Assembly: GCA_002407935.1 (NCBI GenBank)
Contig: DHPU01000056.1
Coordinates: forward strand, 5,657 to 24,506
Length of the DNA: 18,850 nucleotides
DNA from: Peptococcaceae bacterium UBA5356
Lineage (GTDB): Bacteria > Bacillota > Peptococcia > DRI-13 > DTU073
Direction of reading: 5' to 3'
Shown here: one piece after another, positions 1 through 7,415 of the stretch
Layout: every line of letters begins with the position of its first letter
How positions within the stretch are numbered: the stretch's first letter is position 1
The notes under the pieces: model-generated
Database searches by the model: none
What the model was told of the DNA's origin: nothing
The model's input: the letters and a program-made list of their open reading frames with translations, nothing else
Position numbers and translations under genes: made by a program

Positions 1-49
1 ATTTTTCGTTGTCGGCATCCGACTTATTAACACCATTATATATACCGCG

Positions 50-1048
50 TCATGGAATGACGACCTCAGCTTCTTCCCCCACTTTCAACGGAGTGCCAGG
101 AGCCAAGTTAACTTTAACCTTCATACTTAGTTTATTTTTATTGGCAGAAGTCTGCATATCTTTGGGAGTATATTGCGCTTTGACATCAATAAAGCTAATC
201 GTGCCCTTATCTTCCTTCCCTCCGCTGCGCATAACTACTTCTTGTCCATAGCGTATCTTAGGAAGATGCTTCTTGGGCACATAAATCACTAGGTGTTTTT
301 CTATTTTCGAAGCAATATCAACGAGATTATAACCCGGAGAAACAATATTCCCGAGAAGAAAATTTTTACTGAGAACCGTCCCGTCATGAAGTGCGGTAAT
401 GGTGTACTTGGCCAGATTGTCCTCAGTTTGACGAATTTGCACTTCCGTTAAAACTACATCGGCTTTGGCCGCATCTATTTTTTCCTGAGGAGTTCCTTTT
501 TGCATTAAGGCCAATTTTTGAAGGGCATTATCTAGCTGTATAGCCGCTGTGTTAGACGTAGCTTCGGCTAATTTCAACTGATATTCGGTCTTCTCTAATT
601 CAGATTGAGCAATAGCTCCTGCCTCCCATAGCGCCAAGACATCCTCATAATCTTCATTGACACGGTCTCGGGTTAATTGGGCGTTTTCATAAGCTATTTC
701 CGCCAAAGAAACGTTATTCTGGCACTGCCTTAGTTCTTCAAGATCCACTCCTGAAGATAATTCGGCCAGAACGGCTTTTTTCTTCACCAGAGTCTCTTGC
801 AACTGTTCCAACGCATACCGTTCATTGCGGTCATCAAGCACGACGAGAACATCTCCGGCTTTAACCACCTGCCCAAGTTCGATCGGTAGTTTGATAATTT
901 TTCCGGATACCTCGCTATAATGGGCATAAATGCTCGTCTCTACAATTCCTTTCAACACCGGGCCGGATGAAAAATGGTTGTCCTTTATGAATATTATCCC
1001 TATTAAAGCTAAGATGATTAGTCCTAAAAATACTAATCTTTTTTTCAT
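50..1048 (-). CDS. HlyD-family periplasmic adaptor (membrane fusion) protein of an ABC exporter
   Basis: A 332-residue adaptor that would link the inner-membrane ABC transporter encoded just upstream to the cell exterior. Residues about 4-22 form an N-terminal membrane anchor. About 35-70 is the first half of a biotinyl-lipoyl-like domain (EVSGKI...GQVVKAGDVLVVLD), about 72-215 is a long heptad-rich coiled coil, about 215-250 is the second lipoyl half (ALHDGTVLSKN), and the rest is a beta-barrel region. The frame stays open 36 codons further upstream, but that part overlaps the permease gene and has no ribosome site. The ATG at 1048 has GGAGGGG about 10 bases upstream, so I chose it. It starts 23 bases after the permease stop and is the last gene seen of the exporter operon. 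The family call is secure; the exported substrate is unknown. No outer-membrane TolC partner is visible. Confidence 0.9.
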   Translation of the reverse strand: MKKRLVFLGLIILALIGIIFIKDNHFSSGPVLKGIVETSIYAHYSEVSGKIIKLPIELGQVVKAGDVLVVLDDRNERYALEQLQETLVKKKAVLAELSSGVDLEELRQCQNNVSLAEIAYENAQLTRDRVNEDYEDVLALWEAGAIAQSELEKTEYQLKLAEATSNTAAIQLDNALQKLALMQKGTPQEKIDAAKADVVLTEVQIRQTEDNLAKYTITALHDGTVLSKNFLLGNIVSPGYNLVDIASKIEKHLVIYVPKKHLPKIRYGQEVVMRSGGKEDKGTISFIDVKAQYTPKDMQTSANKNKLSMKVKVNLAPGTPLKVGEEAEVVIP

Positions 1049-1071
1049 ATACCAACTGCCCCTCCAATCTA

Positions 1072-2088
1072 TCAAACACGGCGATATTTCTTTAAGAGCA
1101 AAGTGTTCAATGTCATAAACAAAACAGACCAAGCCAGGATGATGCCCAAATCCCAAGCGATGACTGCAAAGCCGCTTCCCCTGATCATCACCTCAGTCAG
1201 GGCATCGGCGATATAATACAAAGGCATCGCATAACCAACGACCTCCATACCGGGAGGCAGATCAAATAAGCCGGAAAAGAAAATCTGCGGAACAATAATC
1301 AAAGGAATAAATTGAATCATCTGAAATTCATTATTAGCCAGCGTAGAAGCAAGAATCCCCAAAGTAAGCGCAATCATGGCTGTCAATAAAGTAATCAGCA
1401 AAATCAAGGCAAAGGAACCAATCATCATCACGTTGAGCACATAAACACAGTACCAGGAAATCAGGAAGGATTGCAAGACAGTAAACAGACCAAAACCCAA
1501 GACATAACCAACTACGATCTCCCAGCGTCTAACCGGGGTTGAAAGCAGTTTCTCCAAAGTCCCTGAGGTTCTTTCCTGTAAGAAAGAAATTCCCGACACT
1601 AAAAAAACAAAAAAGAAAATAATGAATCCGATTAAAGTAGCTCCGAAATTATCAAATGTCGGCAAATCTTCCTGCCCATAAACATAAATGACCTCTGATT
1701 TTAGATCCGGTCGGGAAAACATCACTGAATTCTTAGCCTGTTCCAAAGCTGCCAACGCGACTTTAGTCTTGGTAGGATTACTGCCGTCTATTTCAATATA
1801 GGACTTTCCGCCGCTTATCCGGATACTTGCAATAACGTCGCCTCTATCTAAAGCCAGGCGAGCCTCATTCTCGTCATACCGCATACCCCTGACGTTTTGT
1901 TCTTCAAGCTTATCCTCAAACCCCGCCGGGGCATTAATCACAGCTACATTAACTACCGGGGCCGTGTCTGCCAGAATAAAATATACCAGCGTGAGGAGAA
2001 AAATAGGAGCGACCAGCATCAAAGCTAAAGTACGCCGATCATGCCGCAATTGGTTTAAGATTCGGAAAGCTAAGGCTCTAACTCTCAT
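1072..2088 (-). CDS. ABC-2 type transporter permease
   Basis: A 338-residue membrane subunit of the exporter. It shows the ABC-2 topology: one N-terminal membrane helix (about 21-40), a large extracytoplasmic loop (about 41-148), then five helices (about 150-170, 192-213, 222-246, 258-275, 309-332). The stretch ERTSGTLEKLLSTPVRRWE (about 172-190), between helices 2 and 3, is the conserved coupling-region signature of this family. I chose the ATG at 2088, preceded by GAGGA eight bases upstream. A longer frame to 2175 lies entirely inside the ATPase gene and adds a non-family N-terminus. The start overlaps the ATPase stop by 11 bases, which implies translational coupling. Drug or lipid export is plausible by analogy with YhhJ/YbhR-like proteins, but the substrate cannot be read from the sequence. 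Confidence 0.92.
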   Translation of the reverse strand: MRVRALAFRILNQLRHDRRTLALMLVAPIFLLTLVYFILADTAPVVNVAVINAPAGFEDKLEEQNVRGMRYDENEARLALDRGDVIASIRISGGKSYIEIDGSNPTKTKVALAALEQAKNSVMFSRPDLKSEVIYVYGQEDLPTFDNFGATLIGFIIFFFVFLVSGISFLQERTSGTLEKLLSTPVRRWEIVVGYVLGFGLFTVLQSFLISWYCVYVLNVMMIGSFALILLITLLTAMIALTLGILASTLANNEFQMIQFIPLIIVPQIFFSGLFDLPPGMEVVGYAMPLYYIADALTEVMIRGSGFAVIAWDLGIILAWSVLFMTLNTLLLKKYRRV

Positions 2089-2863
2089 CTTGCTGTCCTC
2101 CATAATAGATAAAAGCTTCTTCGATGCTCTGCACACCAATGTTTTTCTGCAGTTCCTGGGAAGTTCCTTTGGCAATTAAACGACCATTCCGCATCATCGC
2201 AAGATTATGGCATTTGTCCGCCTCATCCATCACGTGAGTAGTCACCAAGATAGTAACACCTTGCACAGCTAGTTTATATAATTCTGCCCAAATATTTTTT
2301 CTTAAAAGAGGATCAATCCCCACAGTAGGTTCATCCAAAACCAAAACCGGTGGTTTATGCAGAATAGCCATAGCCAAAGAAAGCCGCCGCTTCATCCCAC
2401 CAGAAAAAGCTTGTACAGGTTTGTCAAGATCCGCCGAAAGGTTGACTAGCTCCATGACCTCTTCTGTTCTTCTCTTTATTTCCGCCTTATTCATTCCGTA
2501 AATTGACCCAAAAAATTGTAGATTTTCGCCTGCTGTCAGTGAACCATAGAGTGCATCGGACTGAGCCATATAACCCACCTTATTCATTAAGCTAAGCTGT
2601 GGCATGGCTTGACCTAAAACATAAGCTTCACCCGAAGTAGCCTCTAAGATTCCGGCGATAATTTTCACCATAGTTGTTTTACCACATCCGGAAGGGCCAA
2701 GTAAACCGTAAATATGACCAAAGGGAATCTCCAAGTCAATATCTTTAAGGACATGCTTTGGGCCAAAGAATTTATTCACCTTACGCACAATAATACAATA
2801 AGTCCTTTCGACGCTAGATGAATTATTCTGTGCCTTTTGGGGGGTGATAAATCTATTTAGCAT
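2078..2863 (-). CDS. ABC transporter ATP-binding protein
   Basis: A 261-residue nucleotide-binding subunit that powers the adjacent ABC-2 permease. Visible motifs: Walker A GPSGCGKTT (56-64), Q-loop Q101, signature FSGGMKRR (153-160), Walker B VLVLDEPT (173-180) followed by VGIDP, and the H-loop histidine in TTHVMDEA (H210). The N-terminal ~20 residues (MLNRFITPQKAQNN...) lie before the ABC fold and look unstructured. The ATG at 2863 has a perfect AGGAGG six to seven bases upstream. Upstream in-frame codons to 2920 lack such a site and run into the end of the reductase gene. The gene begins 46 bases after the reductase stop and overlaps the permease start, so it is the first gene of the exporter cluster proper. 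The family is certain; the transported substrate is not known. Confidence 0.95.
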   Translation of the reverse strand: MLNRFITPQKAQNNSSSVERTYCIIVRKVNKFFGPKHVLKDIDLEIPFGHIYGLLGPSGCGKTTMVKIIAGILEATSGEAYVLGQAMPQLSLMNKVGYMAQSDALYGSLTAGENLQFFGSIYGMNKAEIKRRTEEVMELVNLSADLDKPVQAFSGGMKRRLSLAMAILHKPPVLVLDEPTVGIDPLLRKNIWAELYKLAVQGVTILVTTHVMDEADKCHNLAMMRNGRLIAKGTSQELQKNIGVQSIEEAFIYYGGQQDES

Positions 2864-2909
2864 GGCAGTCCTCCTAAAACTCAGATACTCAATACCCTTT
2901 CTTTCATCA

Positions 2910-4019
2910 TTATACATCAAATACCTTTGAAACTTCTTTTAACTGTTCTACGATGGCTATATGCTGTGGACAGTGCTGTTCACACTGCTTGCAACCGATA
3001 CAGTCAGCAGCTTTTCCATGGTGCTCTGTTAAATTGTCATAGTAACTCATATGGGAATTCACCAATCTAAACTGCTTCTGGTTATTATACAAAGAAAAGA
3101 GTTTCGGTATCGGGATTCTCTTGGGGCAGTCTTCCACGCAATACTCACATGCGGTGCAGGGAATGGCAATACTGCAGTTAATAATCTCTGTTGCCTTTTT
3201 AATAATTTCTCTCTCTTCATCGTTCAAAGGATTGGCCTTCTGCATATAGCTCGTATTGTCCACGACCTGTTCCAAATCGCTCATTCCACTAAGTATCAAG
3301 AAAACATTATCCAAAGAAGCCGTAAAACGGACCGCCCATGAAGCCGCACTCATCTCCGGATGATAATTCTTAAAGAGCTTCTCCGCTTCTTCAGGTACGT
3401 TAGCAAGGGAACCTCCTTTAACCGGTTCCATTACAATAATAGGTTTGTTATGCTTTACCGCCACTTCATAGCACTTGCGGGATGCTATGGTTTCATTATC
3501 CCAGTCAATATAGTTTATTTGTAGTTGCACAAACTCCATCTCCGGGTGTTTTGCTAGGATCTCATCTAATAATTCTGCCTTGTCATGGAAAGAAAAGCCG
3601 ATATGCTTTACCTTCCCCTCCTCTTTCAACTTTTTCACAAAATCAAACCCACCGTGTTGTAAAGTGTTTGCATAGGTCTTGGTGCCAAGGGTGTGCAGCA
3701 GATAATAATCAAAATAAGTAACTCCGCATTTTTCCAACTGCTCATTAAAAATTCTCTGGTAATCTTCCGTTTTCGTTATTAAAAAAGTCGGCATCTTATC
3801 TGCAAGTATAAATGACTCCCTGGGGTATCTTTCAACTAGCGCCTTCCGTATTGCAACCTCACTCATTCCCAGATGGTATCGATAGGCCGTATCAAAATAG
3901 GTAAATCCTTGCTCCAGATAATAATCCACCATCTTATTCAGAAGTTCCTGATTAACGCTTTTGGGGTTTTTTTCATCTGTTTGTGGTAACCGCATTAAAC
4001 CAAATCCTAGTTTTTTCAT
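2910..4019 (-). CDS. Aldo/keto reductase with two C-terminal 4Fe-4S cluster motifs
   Basis: A 369-residue oxidoreductase. Residues 1 to about 280 form the aldo/keto reductase barrel. The usual catalytic tetrad is present as D43, Y48 (in FDTAYRYHLG), K75 (ADKMP) and H109 (YYLLHT). The C-terminal ~85 residues form a ferredoxin-like tail with two clusters: C288/C291/C294/C298 and C340/C343/C346/C350, each CxxCxxCxxxCP. Such fused reductases are common in anaerobes and are thought to pass electrons between NAD(P)H and an iron-sulfur partner, but physiological substrates are mostly unknown. The ATG at 4019 is preceded by AGGAGGCG with good spacing. The gene lies 46 bases upstream of the exporter ATPase and may be co-transcribed with it, although no functional link is evident. 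Length and motifs are intact. Confidence 0.95.
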   Translation of the reverse strand: MKKLGFGLMRLPQTDEKNPKSVNQELLNKMVDYYLEQGFTYFDTAYRYHLGMSEVAIRKALVERYPRESFILADKMPTFLITKTEDYQRIFNEQLEKCGVTYFDYYLLHTLGTKTYANTLQHGGFDFVKKLKEEGKVKHIGFSFHDKAELLDEILAKHPEMEFVQLQINYIDWDNETIASRKCYEVAVKHNKPIIVMEPVKGGSLANVPEEAEKLFKNYHPEMSAASWAVRFTASLDNVFLILSGMSDLEQVVDNTSYMQKANPLNDEEREIIKKATEIINCSIAIPCTACEYCVEDCPKRIPIPKLFSLYNNQKQFRLVNSHMSYYDNLTEHHGKAADCIGCKQCEQHCPQHIAIVEQLKEVSKVFDV

Positions 4020-4094
4020 TATTACGCCTCCTATTACGTTTAGTATTGTAACCGCTTGTTCATAATTTTCTATGATTTTTTAATATGCGCTTTT

Positions 4095-5054
4095 TTACCC
4101 TGCACTTCTAAGTCGTTTTAATGTTTGCTTTAACAGATGATAACCGGTTTCTGGATCATCGATATCAAGTACGGAGTTTTCCAAGGGGCAGATGCCATCA
4201 CCTGTGCGATTGGCGATATTGTCAATAAGTTCCCCATAATCGGCTTGATAACCGCGAGCTTTTAGATAGGTACGAGCAGCAGTACTCATGACCAAACCAT
4301 ATGCTTCTCGCACACCGCCAAGCACAAACAGTATTGCCGCTGCTTTCCCTATGATCTTGTCAACCACAAACGAATCCTGCAGTATTTCCGGCTCATTTTC
4401 GTAAATTAAGAGCAAAGGTGAAACACCTTGCCCGCTCGCTGTGCGAATGATCTTATCGTTTTTGATAATCACGCAACTTACTTTGCCATCCTTAATCATT
4501 TGCTTAGCTTTTTCAAAGGACAACGTTTTTATTTCAGTACTAAAATGAAAATATCGATGGGCAACAGAAACAATTACCGGCACCAATAATAATTGAATAA
4601 TAATACCCGGAATTCCTTTTATTAAAGCTCCGGTTACTGATAATGCTTGCAAAACCCCGTTGTTAGCCATGAGTAAAACCGTAAAGACCAAACCATAAAT
4701 TACTCGTCCGCAGAGCATGGAAATCAACAATGAAGGATAAAGCGGCATTCTAAACTTATGATAAAGGAGCCCGCTTACAAGCCCATATGTAAACAGCTCA
4801 CCCATTATAATGGGTAGCATCGGAAAGAATGGCGGCATTCCGGTCAAAATGCTTGAAAGGAAAGGAATGAGTATTCCTCCTAAAGCACCGTACATCGGTC
4901 CACAGAGCAGCCCAATCAGAAATACCGGTATATGCATTGGCAAGAAAACTGTTCCGGGTATTCCGTAAGCATGGGCAGTGAAGTAGGGCAACAACAGACC
5001 AATTGCGACAAGCAATCCGGATAATACAACACGATGAGATGCGTTTTTAAACAA
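4095..5054 (-). CDS. ECF transporter S-component fused to DUF1893 domain
   Basis: A 319-residue two-part protein. Residues about 7-175 contain about six hydrophobic segments typical of the substrate-binding S-component of energy-coupling-factor vitamin/metal importers (for example LPMHIPVFLIGLLCGPMYGA). Residues about 180-316 match the DUF1893 family: AKQMIKDGKVSCVIIKND, GKAAAILFVLGGV, and NRTGDGICPLENSVLDIDDP near the end. The family prototype is Thermotoga TM1506, which has a cytidine-deaminase-like fold. I chose the TTG at 5054 because AGAAGGAG (5063-5070) sits eight bases before it. The GTG at 5063 shares its first base with that site and cannot use it. No ATPase or T-component genes are adjacent, so it presumably uses a shared EcfAA'T module. 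The ligand is unknown. Confidence 0.85.
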   Translation of the reverse strand: MFKNASHRVVLSGLLVAIGLLLPYFTAHAYGIPGTVFLPMHIPVFLIGLLCGPMYGALGGILIPFLSSILTGMPPFFPMLPIIMGELFTYGLVSGLLYHKFRMPLYPSLLISMLCGRVIYGLVFTVLLMANNGVLQALSVTGALIKGIPGIIIQLLLVPVIVSVAHRYFHFSTEIKTLSFEKAKQMIKDGKVSCVIIKNDKIIRTASGQGVSPLLLIYENEPEILQDSFVVDKIIGKAAAILFVLGGVREAYGLVMSTAARTYLKARGYQADYGELIDNIANRTGDGICPLENSVLDIDDPETGYHLLKQTLKRLRSAG

Positions 5055-5062
5055 ATTAACCA

Positions 5063-5070
5063 CTCCTTCT
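5063..5070 (-). promoter_or_regulatory. Ribosome binding site that decides a TTG start
   Basis: AGAAGGAG on the minus strand. Its last G is also the first base of the upstream in-frame GTG, leaving zero spacing for that codon. The TTG three codons further on has the normal eight-base spacing, so it is the better start for the S-component/DUF1893 gene. Confidence 0.6.
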
Positions 5071-5162
5071 AGTTGTGCATTATTTCAACTTTTGTTACGA
5101 ATATAATCTAAGATTCCGGAAAGCTTCTATCTTATTTATTCATTTTTTAATAACGTACCTAA

Positions 5163-5171
5163 AGTATACCA
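5163..5171 (-). promoter_or_regulatory. Candidate extended -10 promoter element for the S-component gene
   Basis: The minus strand reads TGGTATACT, a TGn-extended -10 box one base off TATAAT, about 110 bases upstream of the TTG start. The -35 region (CTCGAAG about 17-18 bases further upstream) is poor, as expected for extended -10 promoters. No recognisable riboswitch is seen in the roughly 100-base leader it would make. Confidence 0.4.
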
Positions 5172-5326
5172 CATATAAATATATTTCTTCGAGTTAAGTC
5201 CAAGAAACTACTTAGTACAAATCAGCAATTGTACCCGCTATGTTCCTGCTCCTAATGTAAGCACAACTCGTATACTTGAAGAATAAAAAATAATAAACAT
5301 GCCTATGAAAGGAAGGAGTAAAATGA

Positions 5327-5666
5327 ATGTATTACGTTAAAGGATTATGGACCGGCACCCTTTGTAGTGAATATTGAGGAAGCTACTAAACAAAACAATA
5401 ATTTTCGCCTTGCTTTATGGACAGGATGCCACTTACAGCTTACCTTGATGAGCATCGGGGTTGGTGAGGATATAGGGTTAGAAATGCATCCCAACGTTGA
5501 CCAGTTTTTACGCATTGAACAGGGTCAAGGTCTTGTGCAAATGGGAGACAGAAAAGATCAGTTGGATTTCCAAAGAAAAGTCTACGATGACTACTGTAAT
5601 ATTAATATTTATAGTACAAAAGCGTCCCTGTATTCAGAGACGCTTTTGTTTCTTAGAACGGCTTAG
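5327..5666 (+). pseudogene. Decayed cupin-domain gene (frameshifted and C-terminally truncated)
   Basis: This is the only gene-like stretch on the plus strand. A ribosome site (GGAAGGAG, 5311-5318) precedes an ATG at 5327 that reads MYYVK. An extra G near 5341-5343 then shifts the frame. In the next frame the protein continues DYGPAPFVVNIEEATKQNNN and runs through FRLALWTGCHLQLTLMSIGV, EMHPNVDQFLRIEQGQGLVQ and MGDRKDQLDFQRKVYDDY. As I remember the family, this is the first two thirds of a small cupin protein beginning YYVKDYGP with histidine/glutamate metal ligands. After YDDY (about 5595) the family's second cupin motif (normally a PAGTWHN-like stretch) is gone, and the frame runs straight through a terminator hairpin to a stop at 5666. 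An ATG at 5323 gives only five codons. The two lesions together make a non-functional remnant likely; a sequencing error could explain only the first. Confidence 0.75.
5616..5649. terminator. Bidirectional hairpin terminator
   Basis: A perfect 11-base-pair inverted repeat (ACAAAAGCGTC ... GACGCTTTTGT) with a 12-base spacer that can add three more pairs. T-rich stretches occur on both sides (TTTTGTTTCTT on plus, TTTTGTAC on minus). It sits between the convergent cupin remnant and the anti-sigma gene and probably ends transcription from both directions. Confidence 0.8.
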
Positions 5667-5688
5667 GTATCCTTAAACCGATTGCTTA

Positions 5689-6591
5689 TTACTTAATGTA
5701 CTCATTACCAACTAAAACATCAGCAATTACTTCAGTTGGAATTACGAAATCCACGACACCCATATAACCGGGAGCAACTTCATATTTATCAAAGGAAATT
5801 ACCAATTTATTATCAGGGTTAATATAGAAATTTTGTTCCGAAGAAATCTTTTCAAAAAGTTCCACGAAACCTTCTTCCCCAATGCCTTGTACCCAATAAA
5901 TTTTGTTTTCATCAGCCTGATTCTGTTCTAGCATTTGACTTTTTATATTCTCACTTATTATATCTACATAACTATCCCCTTTAAATAAGCTGGGTAAAGT
6001 TAATAAAACTTCCTTTTTCTTATCAATAGTATCATATTTGAATGTTGTTGATGAAGAACCTACCGTATTTACTACATAACGCCCTATAGATAAGATTCTA
6101 TCATTATCCGCTTTGACAATAAAGCCACTGTCTACCCCTAAGTGTCCGCCACCTTTTTCTTTCATATCTTCCATCTCGGCTTGGAATTGTGCATATAACT
6201 TTTCGTTTTCCTTAAGGTATTCTTCATTTAAGCTATTTTCCAAATCTTTATTTTCCAAACCACTGATAGCAGGCACTTTAAGATTGGCATTAAATGTACC
6301 CTCATCTATTGTATACTCCCTGAATGTCAGCACTTCAACTATGCTACTTACTAGGGGCACTTTACGCATAGTTTGGGCAAATACGAGACTAGTATTTACC
6401 CCAATGACGAGTAAAGCTAAAGAAGCAACCAGAGAAGCTGCAGCTACTTTTAAACCCATAAACCGATTGTGATGCTTTGACATATTTAATCCACTCTCTT
6501 TCAATGTTTTTTTAACTACAAAATCTAATTCCCCGGGAATAGGTGTCTCTAAATAATTCTTTTTCAGTTGTTCGATTTTTTTACGATTCAT
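5689..6591 (-). CDS. rsiV: RsiV-like anti-sigma factor (DUF3298-type extracellular domain)
   Basis: A 300-residue membrane anti-sigma factor paired with the sigma gene upstream. The cytoplasmic N-terminus (about 1-46; LKKNYLETPIPGELDFVVKK) resembles the sigma-binding segment of Bacillus subtilis RsiV. One membrane helix spans about 47-68 and is followed by V70-F71-A72, a good signal-peptidase site. B. subtilis RsiV is cut at such a site after binding lysozyme, which releases SigV. The extracellular part (about 90-300) ends in a DUF3298-like region (IGRYVVNTVG ... FVIPTEVI). The size is close to the B. subtilis protein (285 residues). There is no zinc-binding HxxxCxxC motif, as expected for this class. 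The ATG at 6591 has AAGGAGG about 11 bases upstream. The gene starts 29 bases after the sigma stop. The family call is firm; that the signal is lysozyme is inference. Confidence 0.85.
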   Translation of the reverse strand: MNRKKIEQLKKNYLETPIPGELDFVVKKTLKESGLNMSKHHNRFMGLKVAAASLVASLALLVIGVNTSLVFAQTMRKVPLVSSIVEVLTFREYTIDEGTFNANLKVPAISGLENKDLENSLNEEYLKENEKLYAQFQAEMEDMKEKGGGHLGVDSGFIVKADNDRILSIGRYVVNTVGSSSTTFKYDTIDKKKEVLLTLPSLFKGDSYVDIISENIKSQMLEQNQADENKIYWVQGIGEEGFVELFEKISSEQNFYINPDNKLVISFDKYEVAPGYMGVVDFVIPTEVIADVLVGNEYIK

Positions 6592-6620
6592 TCTTGAAAT
6601 TTCCTCCTTTTAAAATCAAA

Positions 6621-7106
6621 TTAATCTACGTCATTAATATTGATGCGTAACATTTCCAGAGCCTTATAAAGTTGAGTTTTTACCGTGTTGACATTTCTAT
6701 CAAGGATTTCTGCCACCTCTTCAATTTTAAAATCCTCAAAATACCTTAAAATAATAACGCTGCGATATTTTTCCGGCAAATCCTCCAAGGCGTTTTGTAA
6801 ATCAAAATCTTGATAATTATCAACCGTACCGGAATCATAAGCGGTTAAAATGACTTCATCAACAATAATTAACCTTTTTCTTTTTCGGAGAAAATCTAAA
6901 GCCGTGTTTACAATAATACGATAAAACCAAGTCTTAATATGGCTGGGCTCTTTTAATGAATCTATTGAGGAAAATGCTTTATAAATAGACTCTTGAACTA
7001 TATCCAAAGCATCATCAACATTTTTTACATAGCTAAAAGCCAGCCGATAATGTTTTTCCTTCTCTTTTATGACGTATTCTGCAACTTGTTTTCTTAACAT
7101 TGACAT
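6621..7106 (-). CDS. sigV: ECF-type RNA polymerase sigma factor (SigV-like)
   Basis: A 161-residue alternative sigma factor. Region 2 spans about 10-80 (DDALDIVQESIYKAF; WFYRIIVNTALDFLRKRKR), which melts and reads the -10 element. Region 4 spans about 103-155 (LPEKYRSVIILRYFEDFKIE ... NVNTVKTQLYKALEML), a helix-turn-helix that reads the -35. The length matches B. subtilis SigV (about 166). The frame stays open to 7226, but that start lies inside a terminator hairpin. The ATG at 7106 has AAGGAAAGGA eight bases upstream and gives the family-length N-terminus. The ATG at 7100 is less well spaced. It is co-transcribed with the anti-sigma gene downstream, and a matching ECF promoter lies about 50 bases upstream, suggesting autoregulation. 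Confidence 0.9.
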   Translation of the reverse strand: MSMLRKQVAEYVIKEKEKHYRLAFSYVKNVDDALDIVQESIYKAFSSIDSLKEPSHIKTWFYRIIVNTALDFLRKRKRLIIVDEVILTAYDSGTVDNYQDFDLQNALEDLPEKYRSVIILRYFEDFKIEEVAEILDRNVNTVKTQLYKALEMLRININDVD

Positions 7107-7156
7107 TCTTGAAGTCCTTTCCTTTAAGATACGTATCTTAATTTGCTTACACTTAA

Positions 7157-7185
7157 TAGACGCACCAGCTCCTAAAAAAGTTTTA
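7157..7185 (-). promoter_or_regulatory. Candidate autoregulated ECF-sigma promoter
   Basis: The minus strand reads TAAAAC, then a 17-base spacer, then CGTCTA, ending about 50 bases before the sigma start codon. Cell-envelope ECF sigmas of Bacillus (SigV, SigX, SigM, SigW) recognise close to TGAAAC-N16/17-CGTC, so this differs at one position in the -35. It lies between the upstream terminator and the gene, as a self-activated promoter would. Confidence 0.55.
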
Positions 7186-7203
7186 CAAGGAATCAATAAA
7201 AGT

Positions 7204-7242
7204 CGGGTATTACTTCTTAAACTCATTAAGAAATAATACCCG
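7204..7242 (-). terminator. Hairpin terminator between the CPBP protease and sigma genes
   Basis: An inverted repeat whose minus-strand RNA folds into a 17-base-pair stem (CGGGTATTATTTCTTAA against TTAAGAAGTAATACCCG, one G-U pair) with a five-base loop, followed by ACTTTTATT. It separates the CPBP gene from the sigma/anti-sigma operon. On the plus strand the stem has a C-A mismatch and no T tract, so it acts on the minus strand. Confidence 0.75.
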
Positions 7243-7317
7243 AAAATCTATCGTATCAACCATCCATAATCCTGCCTGCAATCCACAATAAAATCGGCAT
7301 AAACTATTTGATCCTTA

Positions 7318-7336
7318 ATCTGATACAAAATCAGAT
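7318..7336. repeat. Small palindrome in the 7243-7415 intergenic region
   Basis: ATCTGAT and ATCAGAT are separated by five bases. It lies downstream of the CPBP gene in a 173-base stretch that holds no gene I can support. It could be an operator or an RNA hairpin, or chance; there is no functional evidence. Confidence 0.3.
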
Positions 7337-7415
7337 ACCACTTGTGAACGAATATCTAATGGACAAGGATTACAATAAATCTCACGTAACCGCCGGTTAA
7401 CCCCGGTTGACCATG

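Noticed and set aside
10..24. Small perfect hairpin GTCGG-CAT-CCGAC beyond the adaptor gene
   Set aside because: Five base pairs only and no T tract on the minus strand, so it is not supported as the operon terminator.
7107..7226. Longer N-terminus of the sigma factor starting at 7226
   Set aside because: That start lies inside the terminator hairpin, the extra residues do not fit the family, and the promoter candidate lies within the extension.
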